Shown piece by piece: positions 17,339-26,779 of a DNA stretch of 64,000 bases. This stretch comes from Chelatococcus sp. YT9 (GTDB lineage Bacteria; Pseudomonadota; Alphaproteobacteria; Rhizobiales; Beijerinckiaceae): positions 1,720,637 to 1,784,636 of the forward strand of contig NZ_JAHBRW010000002.1 of NCBI RefSeq assembly GCF_018398315.1, written 5' to 3'. Both the position numbers and the translations under genes were made by a program. The notes under the pieces were generated by a model, which ran no database searches, was not told the origin of the DNA, and saw nothing but the letters and a program-made list of their open reading frames with translations. Position 1 is the stretch's first letter. Each line of letters begins with the position of its first letter.

Positions 17339-18058
17339 ATGCAGTTCATAGAGACATTCAACCTGACAGCGTTGCTCGACACATTCATAAGTCTGCTCGG
17401 TGCGTTCATTCTCGGCACGCTGATCGGCGTCGAGCGGCAATATCGGCAACGCAGCGCCGGGCTGCGCACCAACGTTCTTGTCGCCGTGGGTGCTGCAGCC
17501 TTCGTGGATCTCGCACTTCTTATTGCGGGGACGGAGGGGGCTGCCCGTGTCATCTCCTATGTGGTGTCGGGCGTGGGCTTCCTCGGCGCGGGCGTCATCA
17601 TGAAAGAGGGAGGCAATGTCCGCGGATTAAACACAGCGGCAACGCTATGGGCCTCGGCGGCCGTCGGAGCCTGCGCCGGAGCGGACAGGCTCGCGGAGGC
17701 CGGCCTCGTCACGCTGTTCATCCTCGCTGGCAACACATTGCTGCATCCACTTGTCAATGCAATCAACCGGCTCCCTATCGACGAGGGCAGCTCAGAAGCC
17801 AACTACGAGGTGCGGGTGCTCGCGGAGACACATCTCGCGCCGGATATCCGGGAACGCATTACAGAGGTGTTGAAGAAGGCGAAGTATCCGGTGGCCGACA
17901 TCGAGATGGAGCCGAGCACCGATGACCGTACACAGATCGTCGCGACGCTGGTGAGCACCACGGTCGACGCCCAGGAACTCAATACCGCCGTCAGCTCGAT
18001 ACGACGGCTTGCAGGCGTGCGGCGTGTCAGCTGGGAGGTCAGCACACTCGACGTCTGA
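17339..18058 (+). CDS. MgtC/SapB-family inner-membrane protein
   Basis: A 239-residue protein. The N-terminal half carries about four transmembrane helices with the family motifs LIGVERQYRQRSAGLRTN and GVGFLGAGVI, then GLNTAATLWASAAVGA. The C-terminal soluble half (about residue 150 on) looks ACT-like. MgtC proteins help adaptation to low magnesium or acid and modulate F-type ATPase in pathogens; the role here is unknown. I use the ATG at 17339 because the longer in-frame reading from 17135 would overlap the divergent gene's start and has no family similarity. The ribosome site is weak, so the start is less certain. Confidence 0.85.
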   Translation: MQFIETFNLTALLDTFISLLGAFILGTLIGVERQYRQRSAGLRTNVLVAVGAAAFVDLALLIAGTEGAARVISYVVSGVGFLGAGVIMKEGGNVRGLNTAATLWASAAVGACAGADRLAEAGLVTLFILAGNTLLHPLVNAINRLPIDEGSSEANYEVRVLAETHLAPDIRERITEVLKKAKYPVADIEMEPSTDDRTQIVATLVSTTVDAQELNTAVSSIRRLAGVRRVSWEVSTLDV

Positions 18059-18187
18059 CCTTGCGTTGCGGGTTGTAGCTGCCTCCGCCGCCGATTGAGC
18101 GGTGACGTAGGAGCCAGCACCTCCGGTCCAGAATACAGGCCCTTGTTTGCTGTCCCACGCGTGCGGCTCCGAATTATGGGTTTGAGC

Positions 18188-19255
18188 CTACGGAAACGGA
18201 AAATCCGTCGTTTCACGTGCGATCAGATCCGGCTCGATCAGGATGCCGTGCTGGGTGTTGCGTTCTTCGATCCTGTCCAGGAGCATTCGCATCGCAAGTT
18301 CGCCAAGGTCCTGCTTGGCGACACGCAAGGTCGTGAGTGCCGGAGACACGAGAGCTGCCACCGGAATATCGTCACATCCGGTCACCGCGATTTCCTCGGG
18401 CACGGCGATGCCTGTGCCCTTCATCACGGACATTGCGCCTATCGCAATCAGATCGTTGTAGCAGATCAACGCGTCGATAGCGCCGCGATAGGGCAGCAAG
18501 GCGCGGCCGACCTCGGTGCCGCCCGCGAGATCCGGGGAGCTCGAGACCTCCGTCACGAGCGTCAGGTTGTGCCGGGCCAGGGCTCGGTCGAGGCCGCCAC
18601 GGCGCTTCTGGCCGCCATAGGATGTCGAGAGCCCCGACGCGAACGCAAACCGGCTGCGCCCTTGGGCAACCAGCTTTTCGACCAGTGTCTCGACGCCGGA
18701 GGCATAGTCGATCTCGATCGTGCCGGCAATTCGCCGTGGCACAACCCTGTTGATGAGAACAACGGCGCGGTGGCCCTCTATGGCGCGGAGCAGGCGCTTC
18801 TCCTCGAGACGCGCGCTGCAGAGGATGATGCCGTCGACCCGACGTTCAAGAAGCGTGCCGATGACCTCTTCCTCCCGCGCTGGATCCTCCACGACATTCG
18901 ACGTGAGCAACGTGTATCCCGCCGGCCGCGCCGCGAGCTCGGCACCGCGGATGATTTCAGGGAAGAAGGGATTAGCGATATCGGGAACAACGATGCCAAC
19001 GACCTTTGAGCGATCGATACGCAAATTTTTGGCGAAGCTGTTCGGCCGATAATTGAGTGCCCCTGCGATCTCGAGAACGCGGGCGCGGGTTTCGGCACTC
19101 GCGCCGCCCCTGCTGTTGAGAACGCGCGAGACCGTCATCGGGGAGACACCGGCGGCTGATGCGACATCGGTGATTGTCGCGGGCCGCCCGGCCGGCGGCT
19201 CGGGGGCTTCAGCGGATTGCGCGGAGGACCGCGGCGGGCTCTTGGCATCCATCAT
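18188..19255 (-). CDS. LacI-family transcriptional repressor (regulator 1)
   Basis: A 355-residue regulator. The N-terminal helix-turn-helix is ITDVASAAGVSPMTVSRVLN (about residues 28-47), preceded by a Pro/Ala/Ser-rich tail of about 25 residues. The periplasmic-binding-like sugar domain follows, with VVGIVVPDIANPFFPEIIRG and DALICYNDLIAIGA. It is divergent from the transporter/GH39 operon starting at 19471. An operator-like palindrome lies just before its own start, and a repeat array overlaps the transporter promoter, so autoregulation plus repression of the operon is likely. The effector is presumably an imported sugar. Confidence 0.93.
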   Translation of the reverse strand: MMDAKSPPRSSAQSAEAPEPPAGRPATITDVASAAGVSPMTVSRVLNSRGGASAETRARVLEIAGALNYRPNSFAKNLRIDRSKVVGIVVPDIANPFFPEIIRGAELAARPAGYTLLTSNVVEDPAREEEVIGTLLERRVDGIILCSARLEEKRLLRAIEGHRAVVLINRVVPRRIAGTIEIDYASGVETLVEKLVAQGRSRFAFASGLSTSYGGQKRRGGLDRALARHNLTLVTEVSSSPDLAGGTEVGRALLPYRGAIDALICYNDLIAIGAMSVMKGTGIAVPEEIAVTGCDDIPVAALVSPALTTLRVAKQDLGELAMRMLLDRIEERNTQHGILIEPDLIARETTDFPFP

Positions 19256-19260
19256 AGCTT

Positions 19261-19278
19261 AACGATAGCGTTATCGTT
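19261..19278. promoter_or_regulatory. LacI-type operator 1a before the repressor gene
   Basis: AACGATAGCGTTATCGTT is an interrupted palindrome: AACGATA and TTATCGTT around a GC-containing centre, with one mismatch from perfect symmetry. It begins six bases upstream of the LacI start codon. It shares the AACGATA core with the array at 19401-19418. Confidence 0.7.
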
Positions 19279-19389
19279 CCCCGTCCATCGCCGCACAGGC
19301 GTTCACAGTCTCTACGGCGTTGTTAGCATAGGGATTCCTGGTTATCCATCGCCTTCCTCATAAAGTCGCGAGAAATTCCCGGCCGGTTC

Positions 19390-19418
19390 TTGACGCAATC
19401 ATAACGATAACGATAACG
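19390..19418 (+). promoter_or_regulatory. Promoter with overlapping LacI operator array for the 19471-30541 operon
   Basis: TTGACG at 19390-19395 and GATAAC at 19412-19417 make a plausible -35/-10 pair with 16 bp spacing. ATAACG is repeated three times in tandem at 19401-19418, so the -10 region is embedded in AACGATAACG-type LacI half-sites. Binding there would block RNA polymerase directly. Confidence 0.6.
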
Positions 19419-19470
19419 TAGTTCCAACGCCCCGACATTGATCGAGAAGGCGCATATGGGAGGGTCGCTC

Positions 19471-21414
19471 ATGTTGACGAGCCAACGCGCGCTCGGACGC
19501 GCGATATTGTACCTGTCCATCGGCTGCGGTGTTCTTGGTATCTCGGACCTGAACGTGCGCACCGCATTGGCCGCCGATTACAAAGAGGCGCCAAGCCTCG
19601 CCAAAGAGGTCGCGGCAGGCAAGCTTCCGCCTGTCGCGCAACGTCTCCCCGAGACACCCCTGGTCGTCAAGCCCGTGAATTCTATCGGCAGCTATGGCGG
19701 TACTTGGCGGCAGGCGCTCGTGGGGGCCTCCGACGGACTGCTGGAACGCACGATAGGCTACACACGCCTTGTGCGTTGGGACCCGCAGTGGACCGGCGTC
19801 GTCCCAGATGTCGCCGAGAGCTATTCGGTCAACAGCGACGGCACCGTGTATACCTTCAAGCTTCGCAAGGGCATCAAGTGGTCGGACGGAACACCGTTTA
19901 CCGCCGATGACATCCTGTTCTGGTACAACGACATCTTGATGAACAAGGAGATCACGCCGGCTGTTCCACGCTGGCTGAGATCCGGGAACGACCCGGTTGT
20001 CGTCTCGAAATTGGACGATTCAACGATCCAGTTCAGCTTCAAAACACCAAACGGTATGCTGCTATACTATCTCGCCAGCAATCTCGGTTCAGATATCCTG
20101 GCGGGATCGCCGGCGCATTACCTCAAGAAGTTCCACAAAGCTCATAATCCCGACGTCGATCAACTGGTGAAGGCGGCCGGTGCTCCAAGCTGGGTCGCGC
20201 TCATCCAGGCCAAGGTCGGCAACTGGCAGTCGCCGGACCGCTGGAGGGACGCCGCGCGCCCCGTTCTCGATCCATGGAAACTGACGGTGCCCTATACCGG
20301 CACAACGCAGGTGGTTGCGGAGCGTAATCCCTATTATTTCAAGGTTGACCCCGAGGGGAACCAGCTGCCCTACATCGATCGGGTCACCTACGACGTCATG
20401 GGCGATGTCCAGTCCGTCATTCTGAAGGCCACCAATGGCGGCCTCGACATGCAGGCGCAGCGGCTCAATTCGCTGGAAACGGGCATGGTCTTGGCCGCGC
20501 ATCGTGAACAGGGCGGCTACAAGCTGTTCAAGGTTCAGCCTGCCTGGTCGAATGGCATGCTCATCTGCCTCAACCAGACCGTCAAGAATCCGGTTCTGCG
20601 GCAAGTATTCCAGAACAAGGATTTCCGTATAGGATTGTCGCTGGCGATCAACCGCGATGAGATCAACGACATCCTCTACGCGGGACAGTCGCGCCCCTAT
20701 CAGGCTGTGCCGCGGCCGGGAACGGCGCTTTACGACGAGAAGCTCGCTACTCAATATACGAAGTTCGATGTGAAAGCGGCGAACGAGGCGATCGATCGCT
20801 CAGGCTTCACCAAGCGTGACGACCAGGGCTATCGCATTGGGCCCGATGGCAAACGCATTGCGTTCTCCATCGATGTTCAGACCGCGCGAAAAGATCACAT
20901 CGACGCTCTCGAGCTCATCCGCAAGTATTGGAAAGCCGTGGGTGTCGACATGCAGCCCAAGCCGATCGAATCGTCATTCGCCGTGGCGCGCATGTTGGCC
21001 AACGACCAGGAAGGCCTCGTATGGATCGGCGGTGGCGGATATGACTTCCTGGGGCTTCTCGACCCCAAATGGTACTTCCCCTACGAAAACCAGTCAGCCT
21101 TTGGCTCGGCTTGGGGCATTTACTACCAGAATCCGAAGGATCCGAACGCCGAGGAGCCGCCAGCCTGGGCCAAGAAGCAGCAGGATCTTTACACTGAACT
21201 GCTGAAGACCGTCAGTGACGAAGGCAAGCTCGCGCTGATGCGACAGATCCTGGCGATCACCGGCGAGGAATTCCCTGTGATCGGCACGGATATGGATCCT
21301 GACAACTACGGCGTCGTGAAGACCAATTTTCACAACGTCCCCGAGATCATGCCAGATACGGCCTTCTATGTGACGCCCGGTCCCACAAACCCCGAGCAAT
21401 ACTACATGAAGTGA
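19471..21414 (+). CDS. ABC transporter substrate-binding protein, family 5 (oligopeptide/oligosaccharide type)
   Basis: A 647-residue periplasmic receptor, large for the class. A signal peptide precedes a probable cleavage after TALA. Family-5 landmarks are WSDGTPFTADDILFWYNDI and RIGLSLAINRDEIND. I chose the ATG at 19471 because GGGAGGG at 19458-19464 is ideally spaced; ATG 19456 and TTG 19438 are in frame upstream. The segment ADYKEAPSLAKEVAAGKLPP at the mature N-terminus and the large size resemble receptors that bind plant oligosaccharides. It opens the LacI-controlled operon, which fits a glycoside ligand (inference). Confidence 0.9.
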   Translation: MLTSQRALGRAILYLSIGCGVLGISDLNVRTALAADYKEAPSLAKEVAAGKLPPVAQRLPETPLVVKPVNSIGSYGGTWRQALVGASDGLLERTIGYTRLVRWDPQWTGVVPDVAESYSVNSDGTVYTFKLRKGIKWSDGTPFTADDILFWYNDILMNKEITPAVPRWLRSGNDPVVVSKLDDSTIQFSFKTPNGMLLYYLASNLGSDILAGSPAHYLKKFHKAHNPDVDQLVKAAGAPSWVALIQAKVGNWQSPDRWRDAARPVLDPWKLTVPYTGTTQVVAERNPYYFKVDPEGNQLPYIDRVTYDVMGDVQSVILKATNGGLDMQAQRLNSLETGMVLAAHREQGGYKLFKVQPAWSNGMLICLNQTVKNPVLRQVFQNKDFRIGLSLAINRDEINDILYAGQSRPYQAVPRPGTALYDEKLATQYTKFDVKAANEAIDRSGFTKRDDQGYRIGPDGKRIAFSIDVQTARKDHIDALELIRKYWKAVGVDMQPKPIESSFAVARMLANDQEGLVWIGGGGYDFLGLLDPKWYFPYENQSAFGSAWGIYYQNPKDPNAEEPPAWAKKQQDLYTELLKTVSDEGKLALMRQILAITGEEFPVIGTDMDPDNYGVVKTNFHNVPEIMPDTAFYVTPGPTNPEQYYMK

Positions 21415-21422
21415 GACAAAGA

Positions 21423-21446
21423 GAGGCGCGTTGATTGTCGCGCCTC
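21423..21446 (+). terminator. Intercistronic hairpin after the binding-protein gene
   Basis: GAGGCGCG at 21423-21430 pairs with CGCGCCTC at 21439-21446 (8 bp, 8-base loop) nine bases after the stop. No T-run follows. It probably stabilises the binding-protein message or partly terminates, lowering permease expression. Confidence 0.55.
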
Positions 21447-21537
21447 CCAACGCTGACAGCCATCGCTGACGTCAGGTCATCAAATCCGCGAGGCGATTGA
21501 GAGACCGTGCCGTGGACCTCGCGGCGAAGGAGTGATC

Positions 21538-22524
21538 ATGTGGCGCTTCATTGCACAACGTGTCTTCTATACGGCGTTGACGCTGGCAGCGGTCTCAGTC
21601 GTCTCGTTCCTCATCATCCAATTGCCGCCGGGAGACTTCCTGACTTCGCTCGCAGGCAAGATGGCGGAACAGGGCGGGGATCTCGACAGCGCCTCCCTCG
21701 CCGGCCTCAAGGCCCGCTATGGTCTGGATCAGCCCTGGTACATCCAGTATTGGCGCTGGATTACAGGCATTCTCCTGCATGGGGACTTCGGCCAGTCCTT
21801 TGAGTGGAACAAACCGGTCTCCGAGTTGCTCTGGGACCGCATGGGAATGACCTTGCTCCTGTCCCTGGTGACACTTGTCGTGACCTGGATGCTGGCCCTG
21901 CCGATCGGGATCTACAGCGCGGTCCGCCGCTATTCCGTGCTGGATTACGTGGTAACGTTCCTGGGCTTCATCGGCCTCGCCATCCCGAGCTTCCTCCTGT
22001 CGCTCGCACTCATGTATATCCTCTCGCGCTATGCAGGGATGAGCGTCGGCGGACTGTTTTCTCCGGCTTACGTCAATGCGCCATGGAGCTGGGCCAAACT
22101 TCTCGACCTCGCAGCGCATCTGTGGCTGCCCGTGCTGATCCTGTCGACCTCCGGCACAGCCGCGCTGATAAGGATCATGCGCGCCAATCTGATCGACGAG
22201 TTGCACAAACCCTATGTGCAGACCGCCCGCGCAAACGGCCTCGGTGAAATGGAGCTCCTGTTCAAGTATCCCGTGCGCGTCGCGCTCAATCCTTTTGTCT
22301 CCACAATCGGTTGGGTGCTGCCGCATCTGTTCTCGGGCGCGGTGATCGTTTCCGTCGTCTTGAGCCTGCCAACAGCCGGTCCACTCCTACTCAGCGCGCT
22401 GCTCGCGCAGGATATGTATCTCGCCGGCAGCTTCATTCTCATCCTGTCTGCCCTGACAGTCATCGGCACCCTGTTATCGGATCTGCTGCTCGCCTGGCTC
22501 GACCCGCGCGTGCGCTACCAGTGA
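21538..22524 (+). CDS. ABC transporter permease, DppB/OppB-like
   Basis: A 328-residue permease with about six transmembrane helices. The first is in FIAQRVFYTALTLAAVSVVS. LVTLVVTWMLALPIGIYSAV and the EAA loop TARANGLGEMELLFKYPVRV follow. The C-terminus LLLAWLDPRVRYQ is typical of DppB proteins. The ATG at 21538 is chosen over GTG at 21532 because AAGGAG lies at 21528-21533. It pairs with the next gene to form the channel. Confidence 0.9.
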   Translation: MWRFIAQRVFYTALTLAAVSVVSFLIIQLPPGDFLTSLAGKMAEQGGDLDSASLAGLKARYGLDQPWYIQYWRWITGILLHGDFGQSFEWNKPVSELLWDRMGMTLLLSLVTLVVTWMLALPIGIYSAVRRYSVLDYVVTFLGFIGLAIPSFLLSLALMYILSRYAGMSVGGLFSPAYVNAPWSWAKLLDLAAHLWLPVLILSTSGTAALIRIMRANLIDELHKPYVQTARANGLGEMELLFKYPVRVALNPFVSTIGWVLPHLFSGAVIVSVVLSLPTAGPLLLSALLAQDMYLAGSFILILSALTVIGTLLSDLLLAWLDPRVRYQ

Positions 22525-22534
22525 GGTCTCCGCA

Positions 22535-23665
22535 ATGACCGACGCGACTGCCACCGGTGGCTTGGCTCCACCACGCCGAAAGCTCGTCGAGCTCGGCCAA
22601 TGGGGCCTCATCTATCGGCGTTTTCGCAAGCATAAGCTCGCTTACTGGAGCGGGTTTATTGTCCTCGTGATCTACGCGGTGGCGCTATTTGCGGAATTCG
22701 TAGCGCCCTACTCCTCGGATCGCTACAACCCCCGCTATATCTATTCACCGCCGCAAGTTCTCAAGATGTTCGGCCGGGATCAAAATGGTGATCTCGCGCT
22801 GCTTTACGTGAACGGATACAAGGTCGAGCTTGACCCTGTCGCCTTGCAGCGGCGCTTTGTCATCGACGAGAACCGCGTTTATCCCGTCGGCTTCTTTGTA
22901 AAGGGTGAGCCGTATCACCTGTTCGGCCTGATCCCGGCCGAGCGCCATCTGATTGGTCCGGTGGACCCCAGTGCACCGATGTATCTATGGGGAACGGATC
23001 GCCTGGGTCGGGATCTTCTGAGCCGGACCATCCACGGCACCCGCATCTCGATGTCGATCGGCCTTGTCGGTGTCACGATCAGTCTCATCCTCGGCATTCT
23101 GCTCGGCGGCATCTCGGGCTACTACGGCGGCTGGGCGGACCAGGCGGTGCAGAGGACGATCGACTTCCTCAAGTCGATCCCCACCATCCCTCTGTGGATG
23201 GGCCTCGCAGCCGCTATTCCGGATCGGATGGACCCCCTCCTCGTCTATTTCTGGATCACCGTGATCCTGTCCCTGATCGGGTGGACGGATCTGGCGCGCG
23301 TCGTTCGCGGCCGTTTTCTCTCTCTCAAGACGGAGGACTTCGTCATGGCGGCGCGTCTGGACGGCTGCAGCCGCCAGCGCGTGATCTGGCATCACATGGT
23401 GCCGTCCTTCACCAGCCATATCGTCGCCTCGGTGACGCTCGCGATCCCGGCGATGATCCTCGCGGAAACCGCCCTGTCCTTCCTCGGCATTGGCCTGAAA
23501 CCACCAGTGGTGAGCTGGGGTGTCCTCCTGAAGGACGCGCAAAGCCTTCTCGCGCTCACCCAGGCGCCCTGGCTGTTTCTGCCGGGCATCCCTGTCGTTG
23601 TTGCCGTCCTTGCCCTCAATTTCCTTGGAGATGGGATCCGTGATGCGGCTGACCCCTATTCGTGA
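22535..23665 (+). CDS. ABC transporter permease, DppC/OppC-like, with periplasmic insert
   Basis: A 376-residue permease, longer than the usual 280-300 because of an insert of about 90 residues between helix 1 and the conserved LWGTDRLGRDLLSRTIHG motif. Similar inserts occur in YejE-like and oligosaccharide-transport permeases. The EAA loop is AARLDGCSRQRVIWHHMVPS. The insert would face the periplasm and may dock the large binding protein. The gene ends 23 bases inside the following ATPase gene. Confidence 0.9.
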   Translation: MTDATATGGLAPPRRKLVELGQWGLIYRRFRKHKLAYWSGFIVLVIYAVALFAEFVAPYSSDRYNPRYIYSPPQVLKMFGRDQNGDLALLYVNGYKVELDPVALQRRFVIDENRVYPVGFFVKGEPYHLFGLIPAERHLIGPVDPSAPMYLWGTDRLGRDLLSRTIHGTRISMSIGLVGVTISLILGILLGGISGYYGGWADQAVQRTIDFLKSIPTIPLWMGLAAAIPDRMDPLLVYFWITVILSLIGWTDLARVVRGRFLSLKTEDFVMAARLDGCSRQRVIWHHMVPSFTSHIVASVTLAIPAMILAETALSFLGIGLKPPVVSWGVLLKDAQSLLALTQAPWLFLPGIPVVVAVLALNFLGDGIRDAADPYS

Positions 23666-24770
23666 TGCGGACGCGAGCCAGCCGCGTGCGCTAAGACCGG
23701 CGGCCGAACCACAAGACCTTCTCTTCGAGGTTGAGAACCTGAAGGTGCATTTCGCGACGGACGATGGGCTTGTTCGTGCGGTCGACGGTGTCACCTTCGG
23801 AATCCCCCGCGCGAAAACCGTCTGCATCGTCGGTGAATCCGGCTCCGGCAAGAGCATCACGGGGCGCTCGCTGATGAACCTGCTCCCGCATACGGCGCGC
23901 ATCGTCGATGGTCGGGTGCTCTATCATCCGGAACCGGGGCGGACGATCGACATCGGCAAGCTCGACCCGCGTGGCAAACCCATCCGCGCCCTGCGTGGCA
24001 AGGATGTCTCCTTCATCTCGCAAGAGCCTATGGCCGCGCTCTCTCCTGTGCACACCATCGGCCAGCAGATGGTCCCCGTCATTCGCCGTCATCTCAATCT
24101 CGGGCGCCGGGAAGCGACGGAGCGAGCGGCTGCCATGCTGGCGCGCGTTGGAATTCCGAAGCCGATGGAACGGCTTGGCAGCTACCCCTTCGAGTTTTCA
24201 GGCGGCATGCGCCAGAGGGTATGCATCGCGCTCGCTCTCTCCTGCAGGCCGAAGCTGGTGATCGCCGATGAGCCGACCACGGCGCTTGATGTCACGACCC
24301 AGGCCAATATCATCGATCTGCTTGTCGAGTTGCAGGAAGAATCCGGCCTATCGATCCTCTTCATCACGCACGATCTGGGTGTCGTCGCTGAGGTCGCGAG
24401 CAAAGTCGTCGTCATGTATCTCGGCAAGGTCGTTGAGCGCGGCAGCGTCGAGGAAATCTTCTACGATCCCCGCCATCCCTATACGCGCGCTCTGCTCAAG
24501 TCCGTGCCACGGCTTGGCGCAGGACGTGATACGCGGTTGGCCGCAATACGCGGAATGGTGCCCTCCCCCTTCGACAGGCCGAGGGGCTGTGATTTCCATC
24601 CCCGGTGTGACTTTGCAATCGCTGGCATCTGTGACGTGTCCGTGCCGCAGGACGTGGCGCTCGGCGGCAGTCGTTCCGTACGTTGCGTCTTGCCGGACGC
24701 GGTTTCTCCGGACGCGCGGGTGACGCAGGCCCCGCCGAGCCAGACACAGAGGACCCTTCGCCATGGCTGA
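23643..24770 (+). CDS. ABC transporter ATP-binding protein, DppD/OppD-like
   Basis: A 375-residue ATPase from the ATG at 23643, overlapping the permease end by 23 bases; a longer in-frame reading from 23598 lies wholly inside the permease gene. Walker A is GESGSGKSI, the signature FSGGMRQRV, Walker [13 protein letters not shown], and the switch LFITHDLG. The Cys-rich C-terminus ([17 protein letters not shown]) is the oligopeptide-ATPase C-terminal domain that may bind a 4Fe-4S cluster. It forms a heterodimer with the next gene product. Confidence 0.92.
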   Translation: MRLTPIRDADASQPRALRPAAEPQDLLFEVENLKVHFATDDGLVRAVDGVTFGIPRAKTVCIVGESGSGKSITGRSLMNLLPHTARIVDGRVLYHPEPGRTIDIGKLDPRGKPIRALRGKDVSFISQEPMAALSPVHTIGQQMVPVIRRHLNLGRREATERAAAMLARVGIPKPMERLGSYPFEFSGGMRQRVCIALALSCRPKLVIADEPTTALDVTTQANIIDLLVELQEESGLSILFITHDLGVVAEVASKVVVMYLGKVVERGSVEEIFYDPRHPYTRALLKSVPRLGAGRDTRLAAIRGMVPSPFDRPRGCDFHPRCDFAIAGICDVSVPQDVALGGSRSVRCVLPDAVSPDARVTQAPPSQTQRTLRHG

Positions 24771-25863
24771 AGCACTTGCCGGTGAAGCACTTGCGGGTCA
24801 AGCCCGTGCGGGTGCGACGGACGGGCAGACCCTGCTGGAATTGCGCAACGTTGCCAAGGTGTTCGCGCCCCGCACGACCCTTTTCGGGCGTGGCAAGAGC
24901 CGGCCCGTGCGGGCCGTCGATGGCGTCTCCTTCGATATCATGGCCGGTGAGACGCTCGGGGTAGTCGGGGAATCCGGATGCGGAAAGTCCACGGTCACCC
25001 GCTGCATACTCGGCATTCACGAGGTCTCGTCCGGCACGATCCGCTATCGCGACCGTGATGATCGGATGATTGACCTGACGGCATTGAGCGAGAATGAGCG
25101 GCTTGCCTATTGCACCGACCTCAGGATCGTCTTTCAGGATCCTCAGGCCTCTCTCAATCCGCGCCTGCCTGTCATCGACATCGTCGGCGAGGTGCTCAAG
25201 GTCAACCATCTCCTGCCGCGCTCCGAGATCGAGGGGCGGGTCCGCGAGCTATTGCAGCGCGTGGGGCTCCGGCCGGAATACGCGCGTCGCTATCCGCATG
25301 CTTTTTCGGGCGGAGAGCGGCAACGCGTCGGCATTGCCCGTGCCTTGGCGACCAATCCGCGCCTCGTCATACTCGACGAGGCCGTGTCAGCGCTCGACGT
25401 CAGCGTCCGCGCGCAAACGCTTAATCTCCTGAAGGATCTGCAGCAGGAATTCGGGCTCACATACCTGTTCGTCAGCCATGATCTCAGTGTCATCGAGTAT
25501 ATCTGTGACCGCGTCGTGGTGATGTATGTCGGTCAGATCGTAGAGATCGCGAGCTCGGCGGAGCTCTTCGCGCGTCCGATGCACCCCTATACCGAGGCGC
25601 TTCTTTCGGCCTTGCCCGTGCCGGATCCCGGCTTCAAGCGCCGCGGGCGCCGCATTCATCTGGCCGGAGAGGTGGCCGATCCCGCCAATCGCCCGGCCGG
25701 CTGCAGCTTCCACCCGCGATGCCGTTTCGCGACAGAGCGCTGCAAGGCGGAGATGCCGCCCCTGCGCAAGGTCGAAGGCCGCACCGTCGCTTGTCATCAC
25801 GCCGAAGACCTTGCATTGCAAGGCGTGGATATGGGTTCAAGCCCAGAGGTTCAACATGCCTAA
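24763..25863 (+). CDS. ABC transporter ATP-binding protein, DppF/OppF-like
   Basis: A 366-residue second ATPase of the importer, overlapping the previous gene by eight bases. Walker A is GESGCGKST, the signature FSGGERQRVGIARA, Walker B LVILDEAVSALDVS (Ala in place of the common Pro, which is frequent in this subfamily), and the switch LFVSHDLS. The C-terminal Cys-rich GCSFHPRCRFATERC segment is present. With its partner it completes a full importer: receptor, two permeases and two ATPases. Confidence 0.92.
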   Translation: MAEALAGEALAGQARAGATDGQTLLELRNVAKVFAPRTTLFGRGKSRPVRAVDGVSFDIMAGETLGVVGESGCGKSTVTRCILGIHEVSSGTIRYRDRDDRMIDLTALSENERLAYCTDLRIVFQDPQASLNPRLPVIDIVGEVLKVNHLLPRSEIEGRVRELLQRVGLRPEYARRYPHAFSGGERQRVGIARALATNPRLVILDEAVSALDVSVRAQTLNLLKDLQQEFGLTYLFVSHDLSVIEYICDRVVVMYVGQIVEIASSAELFARPMHPYTEALLSALPVPDPGFKRRGRRIHLAGEVADPANRPAGCSFHPRCRFATERCKAEMPPLRKVEGRTVACHHAEDLALQGVDMGSSPEVQHA

Positions 25864-26689
25864 GCTTATCCGCCAACACGACAGCACTGACCGCGCCATC
25901 CTCGTCGAGGACGCCGTGCTCGATCGTGTCTACTTCAACTGTATCCGGCTCTCCCCCGGGGAGACGTTTGAGTTGCGGCTGCCGCGCCATGAATGCGTTA
26001 TCGTTCTTATGTCCGGCACGGCCGACATCTTCGTCGATGGTGAGCGTTTCGCCACGGTCGGTGGGCGCCCGGACGTGTGGTCAGGCGTCGCGGATTCCGT
26101 CTACGCGCCGCTCGGCGCAAGTATAAGGATCGAGGCTCTGGCCGGCCCTGTCGAGGTCGCGATCGCCGGCGGACTGACGGACGAAAGCCACCGTGCCTTC
26201 CGCATTCGGCCCGATGAGGTGGAAACGGTGGAGGTGGGATCGCCGGGGACCCATAGCCGCCGGCGTATCCTGCACATTCTCGGTCAGAACGGCCACGGCC
26301 GTACCGGCCATCTCCTCGTCAGCGAGCTTTATGCGGACGACGGCTGCTGGTCCGGCTATCCGCCCCACAAACATGATACCGACCGCGGCGAGGGCGAGAC
26401 CGATCATCAGGAGCTCTATCACTATCGCTTCCTGCCGCCCTCTGGTTTCGGCGTGCAGGTGACCTATGACGGCCAGAAGGAAACTTGCTTCATGACGCGC
26501 GACCGCGACACAGTGCTCGTAGACAGCGGCTATCACCCCACTGTGACATCACCTGGTCATCGATCATACATCTTCACAATACTCGTGGGAAAATCGCATA
26601 GGGGACTGGTCCAATATTTTGACCCCGCCCATCTTCATCTCACGGAGACGATCCCGGGTATCCAAGCCATGCGGGATAAATTCAAATAA
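25856..26689 (+). CDS. iolB: 5-deoxy-glucuronate isomerase family protein (IolB-like, double cupin)
   Basis: A 277-residue bicupin from the ATG at 25856, overlapping the ATPase stop by eight bases. The second cupin shows PPHKHDTDRG and then ELYHYRFLPPSGFGVQV, which are the metal-binding and core motifs of IolB/KduI isomerases. IolB converts 5-deoxy-glucuronate to its 2-keto form in inositol breakdown. No other iol gene is visible here, and the neighbours are a glycosidase and sugar enzymes. The substrate may therefore be another uronate-like sugar released by the operon's glycosidase. Orthology to true IolB is unproven. Confidence 0.8.
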   Translation: MPKLIRQHDSTDRAILVEDAVLDRVYFNCIRLSPGETFELRLPRHECVIVLMSGTADIFVDGERFATVGGRPDVWSGVADSVYAPLGASIRIEALAGPVEVAIAGGLTDESHRAFRIRPDEVETVEVGSPGTHSRRRILHILGQNGHGRTGHLLVSELYADDGCWSGYPPHKHDTDRGEGETDHQELYHYRFLPPSGFGVQVTYDGQKETCFMTRDRDTVLVDSGYHPTVTSPGHRSYIFTILVGKSHRGLVQYFDPAHLHLTETIPGIQAMRDKFK

Positions 26690-26779
26690 TGATGGATGGC
26701 TCGCGTCTTCAGGCGGGGCTCCCGCAAGGTCCCGGAGGCGAACATTCAGGATGAGCATCCATGATTGAGAGACTTTGAC

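Noticed and set aside
18095-19009. 304-residue plus-strand frame opposite LacI regulator 1
   Set aside because: It is the mirror of a clear LacI gene and has no recognisable features.
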